From CAYZTY01 sp964444665 (GTDB lineage: Bacteria; Planctomycetota; Phycisphaerae; Sedimentisphaerales; CAYZTY01), in the NCBI GenBank assembly GCA_964444665.1, contig CAYUIE010000014.1, positions 1 to 64,000 on the forward strand: a stretch of DNA of 64,000 nt, in the 5' to 3' direction. The notes under the pieces were generated by a model. The model saw only the letters and a program-made list of their open reading frames with translations, did no database searches and was not told the origin of the DNA. Every line of letters starts with the position of its first letter. Positions within the stretch are counted from its first letter, which is position 1. The position numbers were made by a program, and so were the translations under genes. Below are positions 25,095 to 33,746 of this stretch, piece after piece.

Positions 25095-25697
25095 TCAGGT
25101 GATGCCCTTCAGATATTGCTGCAGTGCGGTCATAATCAAATGGACACCTATTGCAGCGATGAAAAGGCACATCACTTTAGAGATTACAATGCTGACCAGC
25201 CGACCTAAAAACTTATGCAATGGCTCAATAAATCGCATTATTAGCCACAATATGCCAAAAACCACAGCAATCGCAATCAACGCCGCGGCCGGGCCTTTTG
25301 TTTCGAGCGTAGTCAGGCTGGTAACCATTGCTCCCGGCCCTGCCAGTATGGGGCAGGCCAGCGGAACGCTACCAAGTTCGTAAGGTCCAAGCACGCCATT
25401 GACGGTAACCGACCGGCGCAGGTTGCCGAAAATCAGGTGGTCAATAGCGATGACAAGAAGCAGTATCCCACCGGCGATTTTTAGAGCCTCTAACTCAATG
25501 TGAAAAACCCGCGTCAGAATCTGCCTGCCGGCAAACGAAAATATAACCAGAATGCACACACCGACCACAACAGCGGTATTAAAGGCCTTTCGACTCTGGC
25601 CTGCCGGCACGTGTTCGACAACGTCCATAAAGATTGGAATGTTGCCAAGCGGGTCAACAATAGCAAAAAGCGCCAGTATCGATTCGATATAAGACAT
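25095..25697 (-). CDS. MarC family integral membrane protein
   Basis: This 200-residue, six-helix membrane protein has MarC (UPF0056) hallmarks: FAIVDPLGNIPIFM near the start and VPLACPILAGPGAMVTSL in the middle. The family function is unsettled; a once-proposed role in antibiotic resistance was not confirmed. It is convergent with the GH130 gene. Confidence 0.93.
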   Translation of the reverse strand: MSYIESILALFAIVDPLGNIPIFMDVVEHVPAGQSRKAFNTAVVVGVCILVIFSFAGRQILTRVFHIELEALKIAGGILLLVIAIDHLIFGNLRRSVTVNGVLGPYELGSVPLACPILAGPGAMVTSLTTLETKGPAAALIAIAVVFGILWLIMRFIEPLHKFLGRLVSIVISKVMCLFIAAIGVHLIMTALQQYLKGIT

Positions 25698-25878
25698 TAT
25701 TTCCTGTCTCTTCTCTTGATTTTGGTATTAATAACGGCTTTTTTCTAACCAAACCATCGAGGAAAAAAGCAATCTATCTTTTTAACATCGGTCAATCGAC
25801 AGTGTTTATTCTATCATTTTACTTGATATTCCGGCCCAAATCAGATAATTTGTAAATCAAGTCTCTATTTAGGAGAAT

Positions 25879-28638
25879 ATGACAATGAAAAATATCTTTC
25901 CCTTCCTTACTTTCCTGCTTTTAGCCGTTCCTTGCCAAGCAAGAACAATCTATGTCAATGATGATGGCCCTGCGGATTTCAACAACATCCAGGCGGCAAT
26001 AAACAATGCCAATGAAGGCGATACTGTCGAAGTTCAACCTGGGATTTACACTGGTATCGGCAATCGTGATATTGATTTTCATGGCAAGGCAATTACTGTC
26101 CGTAGCATAAATCCAGAGGATCCCTGTATAGTCGTAGATACCATTATCGACTGTAACGGCACAGAATCAGATCCACATCGTGGCTTCTATTTCCACAGCG
26201 ATGAAGACGCGAGTTCGATTGTCAATGGTTTCACCATCACAAACGGGCGTGCCAATCGCGGCAGCGGAATTCACTGCAAAAATAGCAGGCCCACAATCAA
26301 ATACTGCAATATAACAGCAAATTCCACTTATGGAACAAATCCCGGTGGTGGTGGAATCTATTGCGAGAGAAGTAGGCCAAAGATTGACCGCTGCATGATT
26401 ACCAATAACACAACTTCCGGAGGAAACGCTTGGGGCGGTGGTATCTGTTGCTATGACTGTAATCCTACAATTACCAACTGCACAATCGCGAAAAACTCGG
26501 CTTACAAAGGCGGTGGTATATATTGCTGGAAAGCCAGTCCGGCGATAAGTCACTGTACGATAGCGGATAATTCAGCTAGCTCTAGCGGGGGAGGTATCGA
26601 ATCATATCAACATCACCCCACTTTGAGTCACTGTATCCTATGGGGTAACACCGCATCGTCGGGACCACAAATAGAAAGTTATCATTACTCAGAAGTTAAA
26701 GTCTCATACTGCGACATTCAAGGCGGAAGACCAGGAGTTGGAAATATTGACGATAATCCACTATTTATTAATTCATACAATGGAGATTATCATTTATCCC
26801 ATAATTCCCCATGTGTCAATTCTGGTAATCCTCTCTACAGCGGTGAACCTAACGAAACCGATATTGATGGTGATCCAAGAACGATAAACTGGTGTGTTGA
26901 TATTGGATCAGATGAGGTTAGCTACAATGAACCATTTATTGGAGCTTCACCCAGTAGCTTTGTTTTCTTTGCATATGAAAACAGTTCAAATCCGGAACCA
27001 CAGGTTTTATTGATTTCAAATGTAGGAACCAACAATTTAAAGTGGAGGATTAACGAAAATTGTTCATGGCTCAAGGCCAAACCCGGATGCGGAAATTCCA
27101 TGGGATCAACAGTAGCTGTCAATCTTTGTGTAAATACCTTAGGATTAAGTGCAGGTGTATATAGTTGTTATTTAGATATATTGGCCGATAGAGCTCTCAA
27201 CAGTCCTGTAAGAATATCGATTACTTTATGTATATCTACTTACAAAGAAGCTGAATTGGTCGTACCGTTAGAATATGAGACTATACAAGAAGCAATAGAT
27301 GACTCAAATACGGGGGACACTGTCACAGTCACTCCAGGTACTTACACTGGAGAAGGAAATTATGATATTGATTTCAAAGGGAAAGCAATTACCGTTCGCA
27401 GCATCGATCCATGTAATCCAATATTAATAGCCTTAACGATTATCGACTGCCAGGGAACTGAAGATGAACCACATCGTGGATTTAAATTCCACAACGGAGA
27501 AGGGCCAGATTCCATTTTAGATGGTTTTACTATTACCAACGGTTTGGCTGCAAGAGATTACTGTTTTGAAATTAGACCTGGTCGAATAACATGTTGGCGC
27601 GCTGGTGGCGGAATCTTTTGTGAAGATTCAAGTCCAACAATTCGGCATTGTGTAATTATAGGTAATACTGCTTTTGAGGGAAATAGTAGAGGAGGAGGAT
27701 TATTTGGTGTTAATTGTAATTCGAAAATCAGTTATTGTAAAATTTTAAACAATTCATCAGAAAACTCAGGCGGTGGCATAGAATTTCGCGCTGACTCCCT
27801 TCCGATTATTGAGAATTGTATTATATCCAATAACAAAGCCTTTACCTCTAATGGTGGTGGTGTCTGTTGTTCTTCTATTAGGAACCTCATGTTAATCAAC
27901 TGTACTATTGTAAATAATTATAAAAGTGGCATTTATGCTTATTCTCTCTGTGGAGCAACCGTAAATAACTGCATTCTTTGGGCTAATAGAGATTCACAGA
28001 TTAATAGCGGTCGAGATCCCACCTTTGATGTTTCGTATAGTAATATTGAGGATGGTTATCCTGGAATAGGAAATATTGACCTTGACCCATTATTTTTCAA
28101 TATGGCTAACCATGATTATCACTTGTTGGTAAATTCACCCTGTATCGATTCTGGTGACCCTAATTACATACCAGAGCCGAACGAAACAGACCTCGACGGT
28201 AACCCCCGTATCGATGGCGGAAAAATTGATATGGGTGCATACGAGGTTATTCGATATGAAGCACGCCTTCGGATATTACCCCGCGTGATTAACCGTAACA
28301 GCCGTCAGCCAAGAATAATGGCCTGGATGCGCCTGCCGGAAGGTATCACTAAAGACCAGGTTGATGAGGACGAGTCGCTTATTCTCTATCCCGGCGGCAT
28401 AAAAGCAACTCGCCAATTTGTCTATCAAAGTCGCGGACGATGCGCCCCATGCACATATATCTTTGCCTTCTTCAATAAGGCTGAGTTGATGGACGCGATT
28501 CCTGAAAATGGCTGGGTGGAGTTGGAGGTTGTTGGCAGTCTGCTCGAACCTGGCCAATACTTCTATGGCACCGATACCGTTAGAACAATAGCTCCCCGGC
28601 CGCGCCGCCGAAGGCCTTATCGATACTGGCGCTGGTAG
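25879..28638 (+). CDS. Secreted parallel beta-helix repeat protein
   Basis: This 919-residue protein has a signal peptide (about 1-22, ending PCQA). Two homologous right-handed beta-helix halves follow (about 22-350 and 455-800). Each begins with the planctomycete pattern TIQEAI / GDTV / PGTYTG and has repeated GGGI-C and N-C-T-I rungs. Between them is an immunoglobulin-like segment (about 355-450, ASPSSFVFFAYENS). The C-terminal module of about 120 residues also occurs in the GH30 protein at 44291-46903 and ends in a basic tail. The role is probably cell-surface adhesion or polysaccharide binding. The second half is visibly more AT-rich than the first. Confidence 0.85.
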   Translation: MTMKNIFPFLTFLLLAVPCQARTIYVNDDGPADFNNIQAAINNANEGDTVEVQPGIYTGIGNRDIDFHGKAITVRSINPEDPCIVVDTIIDCNGTESDPHRGFYFHSDEDASSIVNGFTITNGRANRGSGIHCKNSRPTIKYCNITANSTYGTNPGGGGIYCERSRPKIDRCMITNNTTSGGNAWGGGICCYDCNPTITNCTIAKNSAYKGGGIYCWKASPAISHCTIADNSASSSGGGIESYQHHPTLSHCILWGNTASSGPQIESYHYSEVKVSYCDIQGGRPGVGNIDDNPLFINSYNGDYHLSHNSPCVNSGNPLYSGEPNETDIDGDPRTINWCVDIGSDEVSYNEPFIGASPSSFVFFAYENSSNPEPQVLLISNVGTNNLKWRINENCSWLKAKPGCGNSMGSTVAVNLCVNTLGLSAGVYSCYLDILADRALNSPVRISITLCISTYKEAELVVPLEYETIQEAIDDSNTGDTVTVTPGTYTGEGNYDIDFKGKAITVRSIDPCNPILIALTIIDCQGTEDEPHRGFKFHNGEGPDSILDGFTITNGLAARDYCFEIRPGRITCWRAGGGIFCEDSSPTIRHCVIIGNTAFEGNSRGGGLFGVNCNSKISYCKILNNSSENSGGGIEFRADSLPIIENCIISNNKAFTSNGGGVCCSSIRNLMLINCTIVNNYKSGIYAYSLCGATVNNCILWANRDSQINSGRDPTFDVSYSNIEDGYPGIGNIDLDPLFFNMANHDYHLLVNSPCIDSGDPNYIPEPNETDLDGNPRIDGGKIDMGAYEVIRYEARLRILPRVINRNSRQPRIMAWMRLPEGITKDQVDEDESLILYPGGIKATRQFVYQSRGRCAPCTYIFAFFNKAELMDAIPENGWVELEVVGSLLEPGQYFYGTDTVRTIAPRPRRRRPYRYWRW

Positions 28639-28672
28639 ACTTTGTTATAACTGTCAAAAATAAACCAAAGCG

Positions 28673-29521
28673 TTACCGAATCCTTATTGAGCCGTTGTGC
28701 GTTTCCAGATGCAGCTTACCTTCACCTGCGCCGATTATCCCCTTGAGTGTTCTTTTGTTTAACTGCCCGGCAACGGTAATGGGCAGGTCGGTTTTAATCG
28801 AGCCATTGTTCGCTATCAATTCAATCGACGCCGAAAGGTTCGGGGGGGAGGTAAAATCAATCTCGCCGTTGTTCGTGATTATGCTGACGCTGATGGGTCC
28901 GGGAGCCATTTTCGAATGGGCCACATTTATATCGCCATTTTGCGTCCTTATTTTGATATCACCCCTAATGTCCATACAGCTTATCCGGCCGCTATCGGTC
29001 GCCAGGTTAATGCTGCCCGTTAGCTTCTCGGTATTAATTATACCGTTGTGTGCTATTCCTTTTATCCTTCCATTAATATTGGCCAGCCTTATAGCCCCAT
29101 TGTATGTGGTTAGTTCCGGAGAGGTCTGATTTGGAACTATAGCCACGAGGTCGACGCCGACCGATTTGCCAACCATAAACTGTGGTTTTTCAATTTTGAC
29201 GGTGAGTTTGTTACGGGAAGGATGAAGTGCTACTTCTATCTGTTCAGCCAATTTTTTCGCCTCCTCTTGTGTTCCCGCCCGCGCTGTTATGGTGGCTTCC
29301 AGGCTGCAATTAAGAACACTTGAGCCGCTGACGGTAATTGAGCCGTTGTGGGTCTCGGCCTCAAATTTCGAGCCGAAGGTAAAAGGTTTTGAAAGCTGCA
29401 CTTTTCTCTCAAATTTTGCCGGCATAGACCACCCTCCAACCTGCACATAACACCCGGCCCCAACAACCAATATACAAAACACACAGCCGTACAATATTTT
29501 AATGAGGAAGCTTTTTTTCAT
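28673..29521 (-). CDS. DUF4097-family lipoprotein
   Basis: This 282-residue protein has a lipoprotein signal (lipobox VVGAGC, Cys near 24). It then has repeated short beta-strands typical of DUF4097, a putative adhesin fold: FEAETHNGSITVSGS, TTYNGAIRLANINGRI, RTQNGDINVAH and LETHNGSIRIR. The repeated NG-x-I motif builds a beta-helix-like solenoid. Function is unknown; in other bacteria the family often sits near anti-sigma factors. It is convergent with the beta-helix gene. Confidence 0.85.
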   Translation of the reverse strand: MKKSFLIKILYGCVFCILVVGAGCYVQVGGWSMPAKFERKVQLSKPFTFGSKFEAETHNGSITVSGSSVLNCSLEATITARAGTQEEAKKLAEQIEVALHPSRNKLTVKIEKPQFMVGKSVGVDLVAIVPNQTSPELTTYNGAIRLANINGRIKGIAHNGIINTEKLTGSINLATDSGRISCMDIRGDIKIRTQNGDINVAHSKMAPGPISVSIITNNGEIDFTSPPNLSASIELIANNGSIKTDLPITVAGQLNKRTLKGIIGAGEGKLHLETHNGSIRIR

Positions 29522-29609
29522 TTTCGGTTCTCCCGATTAGTTTCTTTCCTTTCACTGCCATCATTGCCTTTTGTATACCAGCAGGACGCGTCAATTGCAA
29601 GTTGCTTTA

Positions 29610-30239
29610 TCAAACGATTTTTTCAGTCGCTATGGTATAAATCGGCCTTTGTTCCTTAAGGTATTTTCGCTCGAAGTTGGTTCCGACCCACTCATCAGGT
29701 CCGGCCCAGCCTGCCGGTAAAAACTCTATTTGCCGTAGTTTGTGATGCTGGGTGGTGATGAGCAGTTTTATCTGTTCGAAATACTCTTTATGGTCGGTGG
29801 CGATTTTAATTATGCCGTTCTGCTGCAGGCACCGAAGTAGCTGTTCAAGATTCAAGCACGAGAAAAAACGCCTTTTATTATGACGTCTCTTTGGCCAGGG
29901 GTCCGGAAAGTAAATGTGGAAACAGGCGACGGAGGCATCAGACACTCGATTTGCGAGAAAGCCGGCCGCTTCGGTATGTACAATTCTAACATTCTTTAGA
30001 CCCCATCGCCCGATACGGTCGAGTGAATAGCGATAATACTTGTTTGCCTGCTCCAGACCAAGATAGTTCACATCCGGATGTCTTTCGGCCTCGTTCAGCA
30101 AAAAAGTGGCCTTGCCACAACCTATCTCAATGTTGACTGAAGCCCTGCGACCGAAGATTTGAACAAAGTCGAGTTCAGCCTCGAAATCATCAAGTTCAAC
30201 CGAAAATTCAGGATAGTTTTTCAATTTTCGTCGAGCCAC
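29610..30239 (-). CDS. trmB: tRNA (guanine-N7-)-methyltransferase
   Basis: The 209-residue SAM-dependent enzyme makes m7G46 in tRNA. It has the SAM-binding EIGCGKATFLL motif and the TrmB signature FPDPWPKRRHNKRR, with a TNFERKYL motif near the C-terminus. Length and order match the bacterial TrmB family. Confidence 0.96.
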   Translation of the reverse strand: MARRKLKNYPEFSVELDDFEAELDFVQIFGRRASVNIEIGCGKATFLLNEAERHPDVNYLGLEQANKYYRYSLDRIGRWGLKNVRIVHTEAAGFLANRVSDASVACFHIYFPDPWPKRRHNKRRFFSCLNLEQLLRCLQQNGIIKIATDHKEYFEQIKLLITTQHHKLRQIEFLPAGWAGPDEWVGTNFERKYLKEQRPIYTIATEKIV

Positions 30240-30554
30240 AATAAAAAATCCCGGTTACTATCGCCGCCCAAATAATACCTACAAATCCTTCGGGTAAAAC
30301 ACTTGAAAAAAAGAATTTATAGCAACAAATCGAAAGTCCGATAGTATTATATTATATGTAAATAACTTAAATTAAAAAAGGAGCTATTTTAACCCGCTCT
30401 AAAGTTATAAGGCTGACCGTTCGATAAAACTTGGGACTATGGATGATTAAAAACACTTAATACAACCTGAACCTTACTGCCGACAGGCAGGCTTGAGACA
30501 TACAAGCCGGGAGCTTTCAATATTGAGCTTTGGGCTTGAGGAAGAAGGATAAAA
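30240..30554. other. Divergent intergenic region, no gene
   Basis: The 315 bases between trmB and the isochorismatase-like gene are AT-rich around 30330-30380. They hold a small hairpin (CTGCC GACA GGCAG near 30478-30491). Nothing coding or clearly structured was recognised. Promoters for both genes should lie here. Confidence 0.4.
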
Positions 30555-31259
30555 ATGCTTCGACCACTTGGAAGTTTACGACGTAGGCGGGTCTTGGTCG
30601 ATATCGACACACAGAGAGACTTTCTGCTTTCAGATGGCGCTGTATGTGTAAGAAATCATCGGCGGGTTTTAGCCAATATCCGACGCATTTCTGCCTGGGC
30701 AAGAAGTAAAAACATCTGTGTAATATCGACCACACAGGTTTACCCCAATGATAACGGCAGTAACAGACACAATTACTGTATCGACGGCACCAAGGGACAA
30801 AAGAAGATACGATATACCCTGCGGGAGAAACGAACAGGCTTCGTGGCGGATGGCAGCACCGACCTGCCCAAGAACATACTGCGGACATATGACCAGGTTA
30901 TTTTTGCCAAACGTTGTCTCGACCCCTTCAATGAGCCACGAGTAGACAGGCTCTTGAGCGAGTTACGCGCCGATGAGTTTATTCTAATCGGAGCTACAAC
31001 TGAAGGTTCCGTCAAAGCCACGGCCCTCGGCCTGCTGCAGCGTGGAAAAAGAGTAACCGTTGTTACCGACGCGACGGGTTCCCGTGATAAGAATCAAGCA
31101 CAATTAGCTCTTCGCCAGATGCAGGCCAAGGGGGCAAAACTCATAGAGACTAAGTCCCTGGCCGGCTCGAGCCATCTCAAACAGGTTGGAGCCTGCCATT
31201 GCCAGAGATGTCAGGGCCTGCGAAAAAAAGACCCCGCCAGTACGATAGTAAACAATTAA
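30555..31259 (+). CDS. Isochorismatase-fold protein with Cys-to-Ser active site
   Basis: This 234-residue isochorismatase/nicotinamidase-like hydrolase keeps the catalytic Asp (D16 in VDIDTQRDF) and Lys (K119 in FAKRCLDPF). The nucleophile position, in the usual T-x-x-C-V-x-x-T motif, reads TEGSVKAT, so Cys is Ser152. A C-terminal CHCQRC motif may bind metal. Activity is uncertain: Ser may serve as nucleophile, or the protein may be non-catalytic. The start is ATG 30555 after AAGGAT. Confidence 0.82.
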   Translation: MLRPLGSLRRRRVLVDIDTQRDFLLSDGAVCVRNHRRVLANIRRISAWARSKNICVISTTQVYPNDNGSNRHNYCIDGTKGQKKIRYTLREKRTGFVADGSTDLPKNILRTYDQVIFAKRCLDPFNEPRVDRLLSELRADEFILIGATTEGSVKATALGLLQRGKRVTVVTDATGSRDKNQAQLALRQMQAKGAKLIETKSLAGSSHLKQVGACHCQRCQGLRKKDPASTIVNN

Positions 31260-31306
31260 AGCCTTAATACCATTGTCTTTTTGAATGCTCCGTTCACCCG
31301 ATTCAC

Positions 31307-31834
31307 TCACAGCTCAATCCAATATCGCCGTTTAGGAACACTGCGTTCTTCGTTGACTATCTTATCCTCAAGCACGCCTCCATTTTTTTCGATGATTTTT
31401 ACCGAAGCAGTATTATCATCATCACACGTAATCAGAACGCGCGTAAGTCCTAATTCCCGTACCTTTTCCAGTGTAAGTTTAAGGATAAGTGTGCCGTAAC
31501 CTTTTCGCCTTTGGCTCGGTCGGATGTTATATCCGATATGTCCACCTAAACGCCGCAGATGCTCTGTAAGTTCGTGTCGCAGAGAGCTGGTTCCCAAAAT
31601 TATGCTGTCATCCCGTACCAGCCAAAAAGTTGTAGCAGGTATCCAGCCTTCCGGCAGGTTTTTGCCTCGCTTCCAGTTGAGTCGGTTCTGAACATATTTC
31701 GTAAAATCATCCAAAGCCTGGTCGTACTGCCAAACCTTATGGTCACCTGCGGCAATATGTTCCTCAACCAATGCCAGGAACTCGGTTTTTAGTTCTACTG
31801 TCGCCTCGATTAGTCTGACTTTTTTGGCGCACAT
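31307..31834 (-). CDS. GNAT family N-acetyltransferase
   Basis: This 175-residue protein has the GNAT acetyl-CoA-binding motif (IRPSQRRKGYGTLILKLTLE) and the later strand-helix VLITCDDDNTASVKIIEKNGG. It is similar to predicted acetyltransferases of the YkkB/GNAT_3 kind. The substrate is not predictable. It is the last gene of a minus-strand run with two methyltransferases and has only 3 bp between its stop-start neighbours, suggesting an operon. Confidence 0.9.
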   Translation of the reverse strand: MCAKKVRLIEATVELKTEFLALVEEHIAAGDHKVWQYDQALDDFTKYVQNRLNWKRGKNLPEGWIPATTFWLVRDDSIILGTSSLRHELTEHLRRLGGHIGYNIRPSQRRKGYGTLILKLTLEKVRELGLTRVLITCDDDNTASVKIIEKNGGVLEDKIVNEERSVPKRRYWIEL

Positions 31835-31837
31835 AAT

Positions 31838-32572
31838 CTAATCCCTTTCGGAATCTTGTTTTTCAATAATGGCTGTATATCGTCCGGCACTTGCATCTAT
31901 GAAGTGTTTGACCTTCCAGCCGATCCCGGCGAGTATTTGCTGCATCCCATCTTTCGAGACAAGCAGATAATCAAACCAGGGCGTTACATATTTTTTATAC
32001 CTGATACGTATACGCACCTGTCCGGCCATTCTGCCCCTTGTCTTATTTAACTTGTGATATCTGATATGTATCGGGTCGTCGGTTTTATACGGGTCGCAGC
32101 TTTCAGCAATGATTCTTGCCCGGGGCGTCGTCATTATATAAAACCTTTTAAGCAGCCGTTTAGCGCGCTTGAGATTGGCGAACAAGCCGAAATTATTGCC
32201 TAACATAAGAATGGTGTCAAACCGGCCTAATTTGGAGTTTACCTTGGTTATTGACATTACCTTTGCCTTTCTAAGGCCTCTTAGTTTGCAGACTTTTATT
32301 GCCAACGGCGAGTTATCGATGCCGAGAACGTCAAGCCCTTTTTTCTGAAGGTAAAGGGAATGTCTGCCGGCCCCACAGCCAATATCAAGGACCTTACCTC
32401 TCGCATAGCGAAGCGCCCTTTTCTGACGCGCGGGCCAGCTTTTGTACTCCGACAGGTAAAATACCGGATCTGCGTTAAAGTACCCATCATCTCTTTCGGT
32501 AATTTCAGTTCCACCTTTGCCTTGCAGGTAATCATACATAGCCTGTCCGAATGCATCCTGATGCTTTTTCAT
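31838..32572 (-). CDS. Class I SAM-dependent methyltransferase
   Basis: This 244-residue methyltransferase has the SAM-binding motif VLDIGCGAGRHSLYL (about 65-79), an acidic second strand (VLGIDNSPLA) and the FDTILMLGNNFGLF region of motif IV. The substrate is unknown. It lies 24 bp after another methyltransferase gene and 3 bp before the GNAT gene. Confidence 0.9.
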   Translation of the reverse strand: MKKHQDAFGQAMYDYLQGKGGTEITERDDGYFNADPVFYLSEYKSWPARQKRALRYARGKVLDIGCGAGRHSLYLQKKGLDVLGIDNSPLAIKVCKLRGLRKAKVMSITKVNSKLGRFDTILMLGNNFGLFANLKRAKRLLKRFYIMTTPRARIIAESCDPYKTDDPIHIRYHKLNKTRGRMAGQVRIRIRYKKYVTPWFDYLLVSKDGMQQILAGIGWKVKHFIDASAGRYTAIIEKQDSERD

Positions 32573-32596
32573 TTCTATATCCTCTAATCACTTTTC

Positions 32597-33352
32597 TTAC
32601 TTGTTCGCTACAGCTATTAACCGCTTCGCGTTATGGTCATACTCGGCGCCGGTTAAATCTCCATAAATATTAATGCAGCTAAAACCGGAATCCGTTAACA
32701 AGCCTAAAAGCTCAGTTGCTGAATAAAGCCTGTGTGAAAACTTAGTTTCGTATTGCCTGCCGTTTTTTAGCAGAATCCATCTGTTCTCCATCCGGGACCA
32801 ATTCTGACTGACCTTTCGCTCCTGCAGAACGAAAAATTCATCCTGCTCCTGCCAATCCCGCTCACAGAAGATGCGCGCTAGTATTTCTTTGCCCATGACG
32901 TCTATTATCAACTTTCCACCTTTACGCAGCGAGGAAAATATATTCGACAAAACGCGTTTATCTTCCGCTAAATCTTCGAAATATCCGAAAGCCGTAAACA
33001 TATTTATTACCACATCGAAACCTTCGGCCCGAGAGAATTTTCTCATATCTTCCTCAATGAATTCGATATGCAGGCCATCGGCCTTTGCGCGCTTCTTTGC
33101 TTCTGAAAGGTATGAAGTGGTTCTATCCACACCGGTAACGCGAAAGCCGCGGCGGGCCAACTCTAAGGAATGCCTGCCCTGCCCGCAGCAAAGGTCGAGA
33201 ATCACCGAGCCGGATTTAATACCGAGCAGCAAAATTAACTCGTCAACCTCTTTCGGCGCATCTTCCCAGCGCTTCTGCCCGAACATTGTCGGACCGAAGG
33301 TTTCCCAGAACCAGTCGTCATCGTACCAGTCTTTTTCCTGTCTCTTTGTCAT
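32597..33352 (-). CDS. Class I SAM-dependent methyltransferase
   Basis: This 251-residue methyltransferase has VILDLCCGQGRHSLELA (motif I), VTGVDRTTSYL (motif II) and FDVVINMFTAFGYF (motif IV). It is distantly related to the next gene. The start at 33352 follows a good GGAAGGAAA ribosome-binding site; a longer frame to 33478 runs back through a terminator hairpin and is rejected. Substrate unknown. Confidence 0.9.
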   Translation of the reverse strand: MTKRQEKDWYDDDWFWETFGPTMFGQKRWEDAPKEVDELILLLGIKSGSVILDLCCGQGRHSLELARRGFRVTGVDRTTSYLSEAKKRAKADGLHIEFIEEDMRKFSRAEGFDVVINMFTAFGYFEDLAEDKRVLSNIFSSLRKGGKLIIDVMGKEILARIFCERDWQEQDEFFVLQERKVSQNWSRMENRWILLKNGRQYETKFSHRLYSATELLGLLTDSGFSCINIYGDLTGAEYDHNAKRLIAVANK

Positions 33353-33389
33353 AATGTTTCCTTCCCATATTTTCCACAGACCAATAAAA

Positions 33390-33422
33390 AAGCCTTCCAG
33401 GTTCGGCCATCCTGGAAGGCTT
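33390..33422 (-). terminator. Rho-independent terminator
   Basis: A 12-bp perfect stem (AAGCCTTCCAGG and its complement) with a 9-nt loop is followed on the minus strand by TTTTT. It lies upstream of the methyltransferase operon and about 25 bp after a short open frame at 33447-33575. Confidence 0.75.
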
Positions 33423-33446
33423 AAAATACAAAAATAAATAGCTTTC

Positions 33447-33575
33447 TCAGGGCGGCGAATGCCTTGTCGGCATAACATCCAGGCAGTCTACAAAAGACAC
33501 GCCGGCGCGCACTATGAGCGTGCACACCCAATATGAGGCCGGTCTTAATTGAATATCATTTTTTGCTTTATGCAT
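33447..33575 (-). CDS. Possible 42-residue peptide, hypothetical
   Basis: This short frame runs from ATG at 33575, with AAGAGG ten bases upstream, to TGA at 33447. The product MHKAKNDIQLRPASYW... has a moderately hydrophobic centre and ends CLDVMPTRHSPP. A good terminator follows 25 bp later, and an independent terminator (33682-33713) lies upstream, so a separate transcript is possible. There is no family match and I would not be surprised if it is not translated. Confidence 0.25.
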   Translation of the reverse strand: MHKAKNDIQLRPASYWVCTLIVRAGVSFVDCLDVMPTRHSPP

Positions 33576-33681
33576 CACAATAAACCTCTTAGGAAATTGC
33601 CATAAAGTTAATTACAACAATTCTCAACTAAAGTCAAATCCAAAAAATAAAAAATTTGACCGCCCGAGTAAAAAAGAAAAA

Positions 33682-33713
33682 GCAGCAAGGCCCGATTTGC
33701 CGGGCCTTGCTGC
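33682..33713 (-). terminator. Terminator of the xylanase gene run
   Basis: A 13-bp perfect stem (GCAGCAAGGCCCG and its complement) with a 6-nt loop leads into TTTTTCTTTTTTT on the minus strand. It lies 34 bp after the GH10 stop codon and ends the seven-gene run. Confidence 0.85.
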
Positions 33714-33746
33714 AGGTTTAAACCTTCGCATTTTTTAAATCTGGTT

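Noticed and set aside
33353..33478. 42-residue N-terminal extension of the methyltransferase at 32597-33352
   Set aside because: It would run back through a strong terminator hairpin (33390-33422); ATG 33352 has its own good ribosome-binding site.
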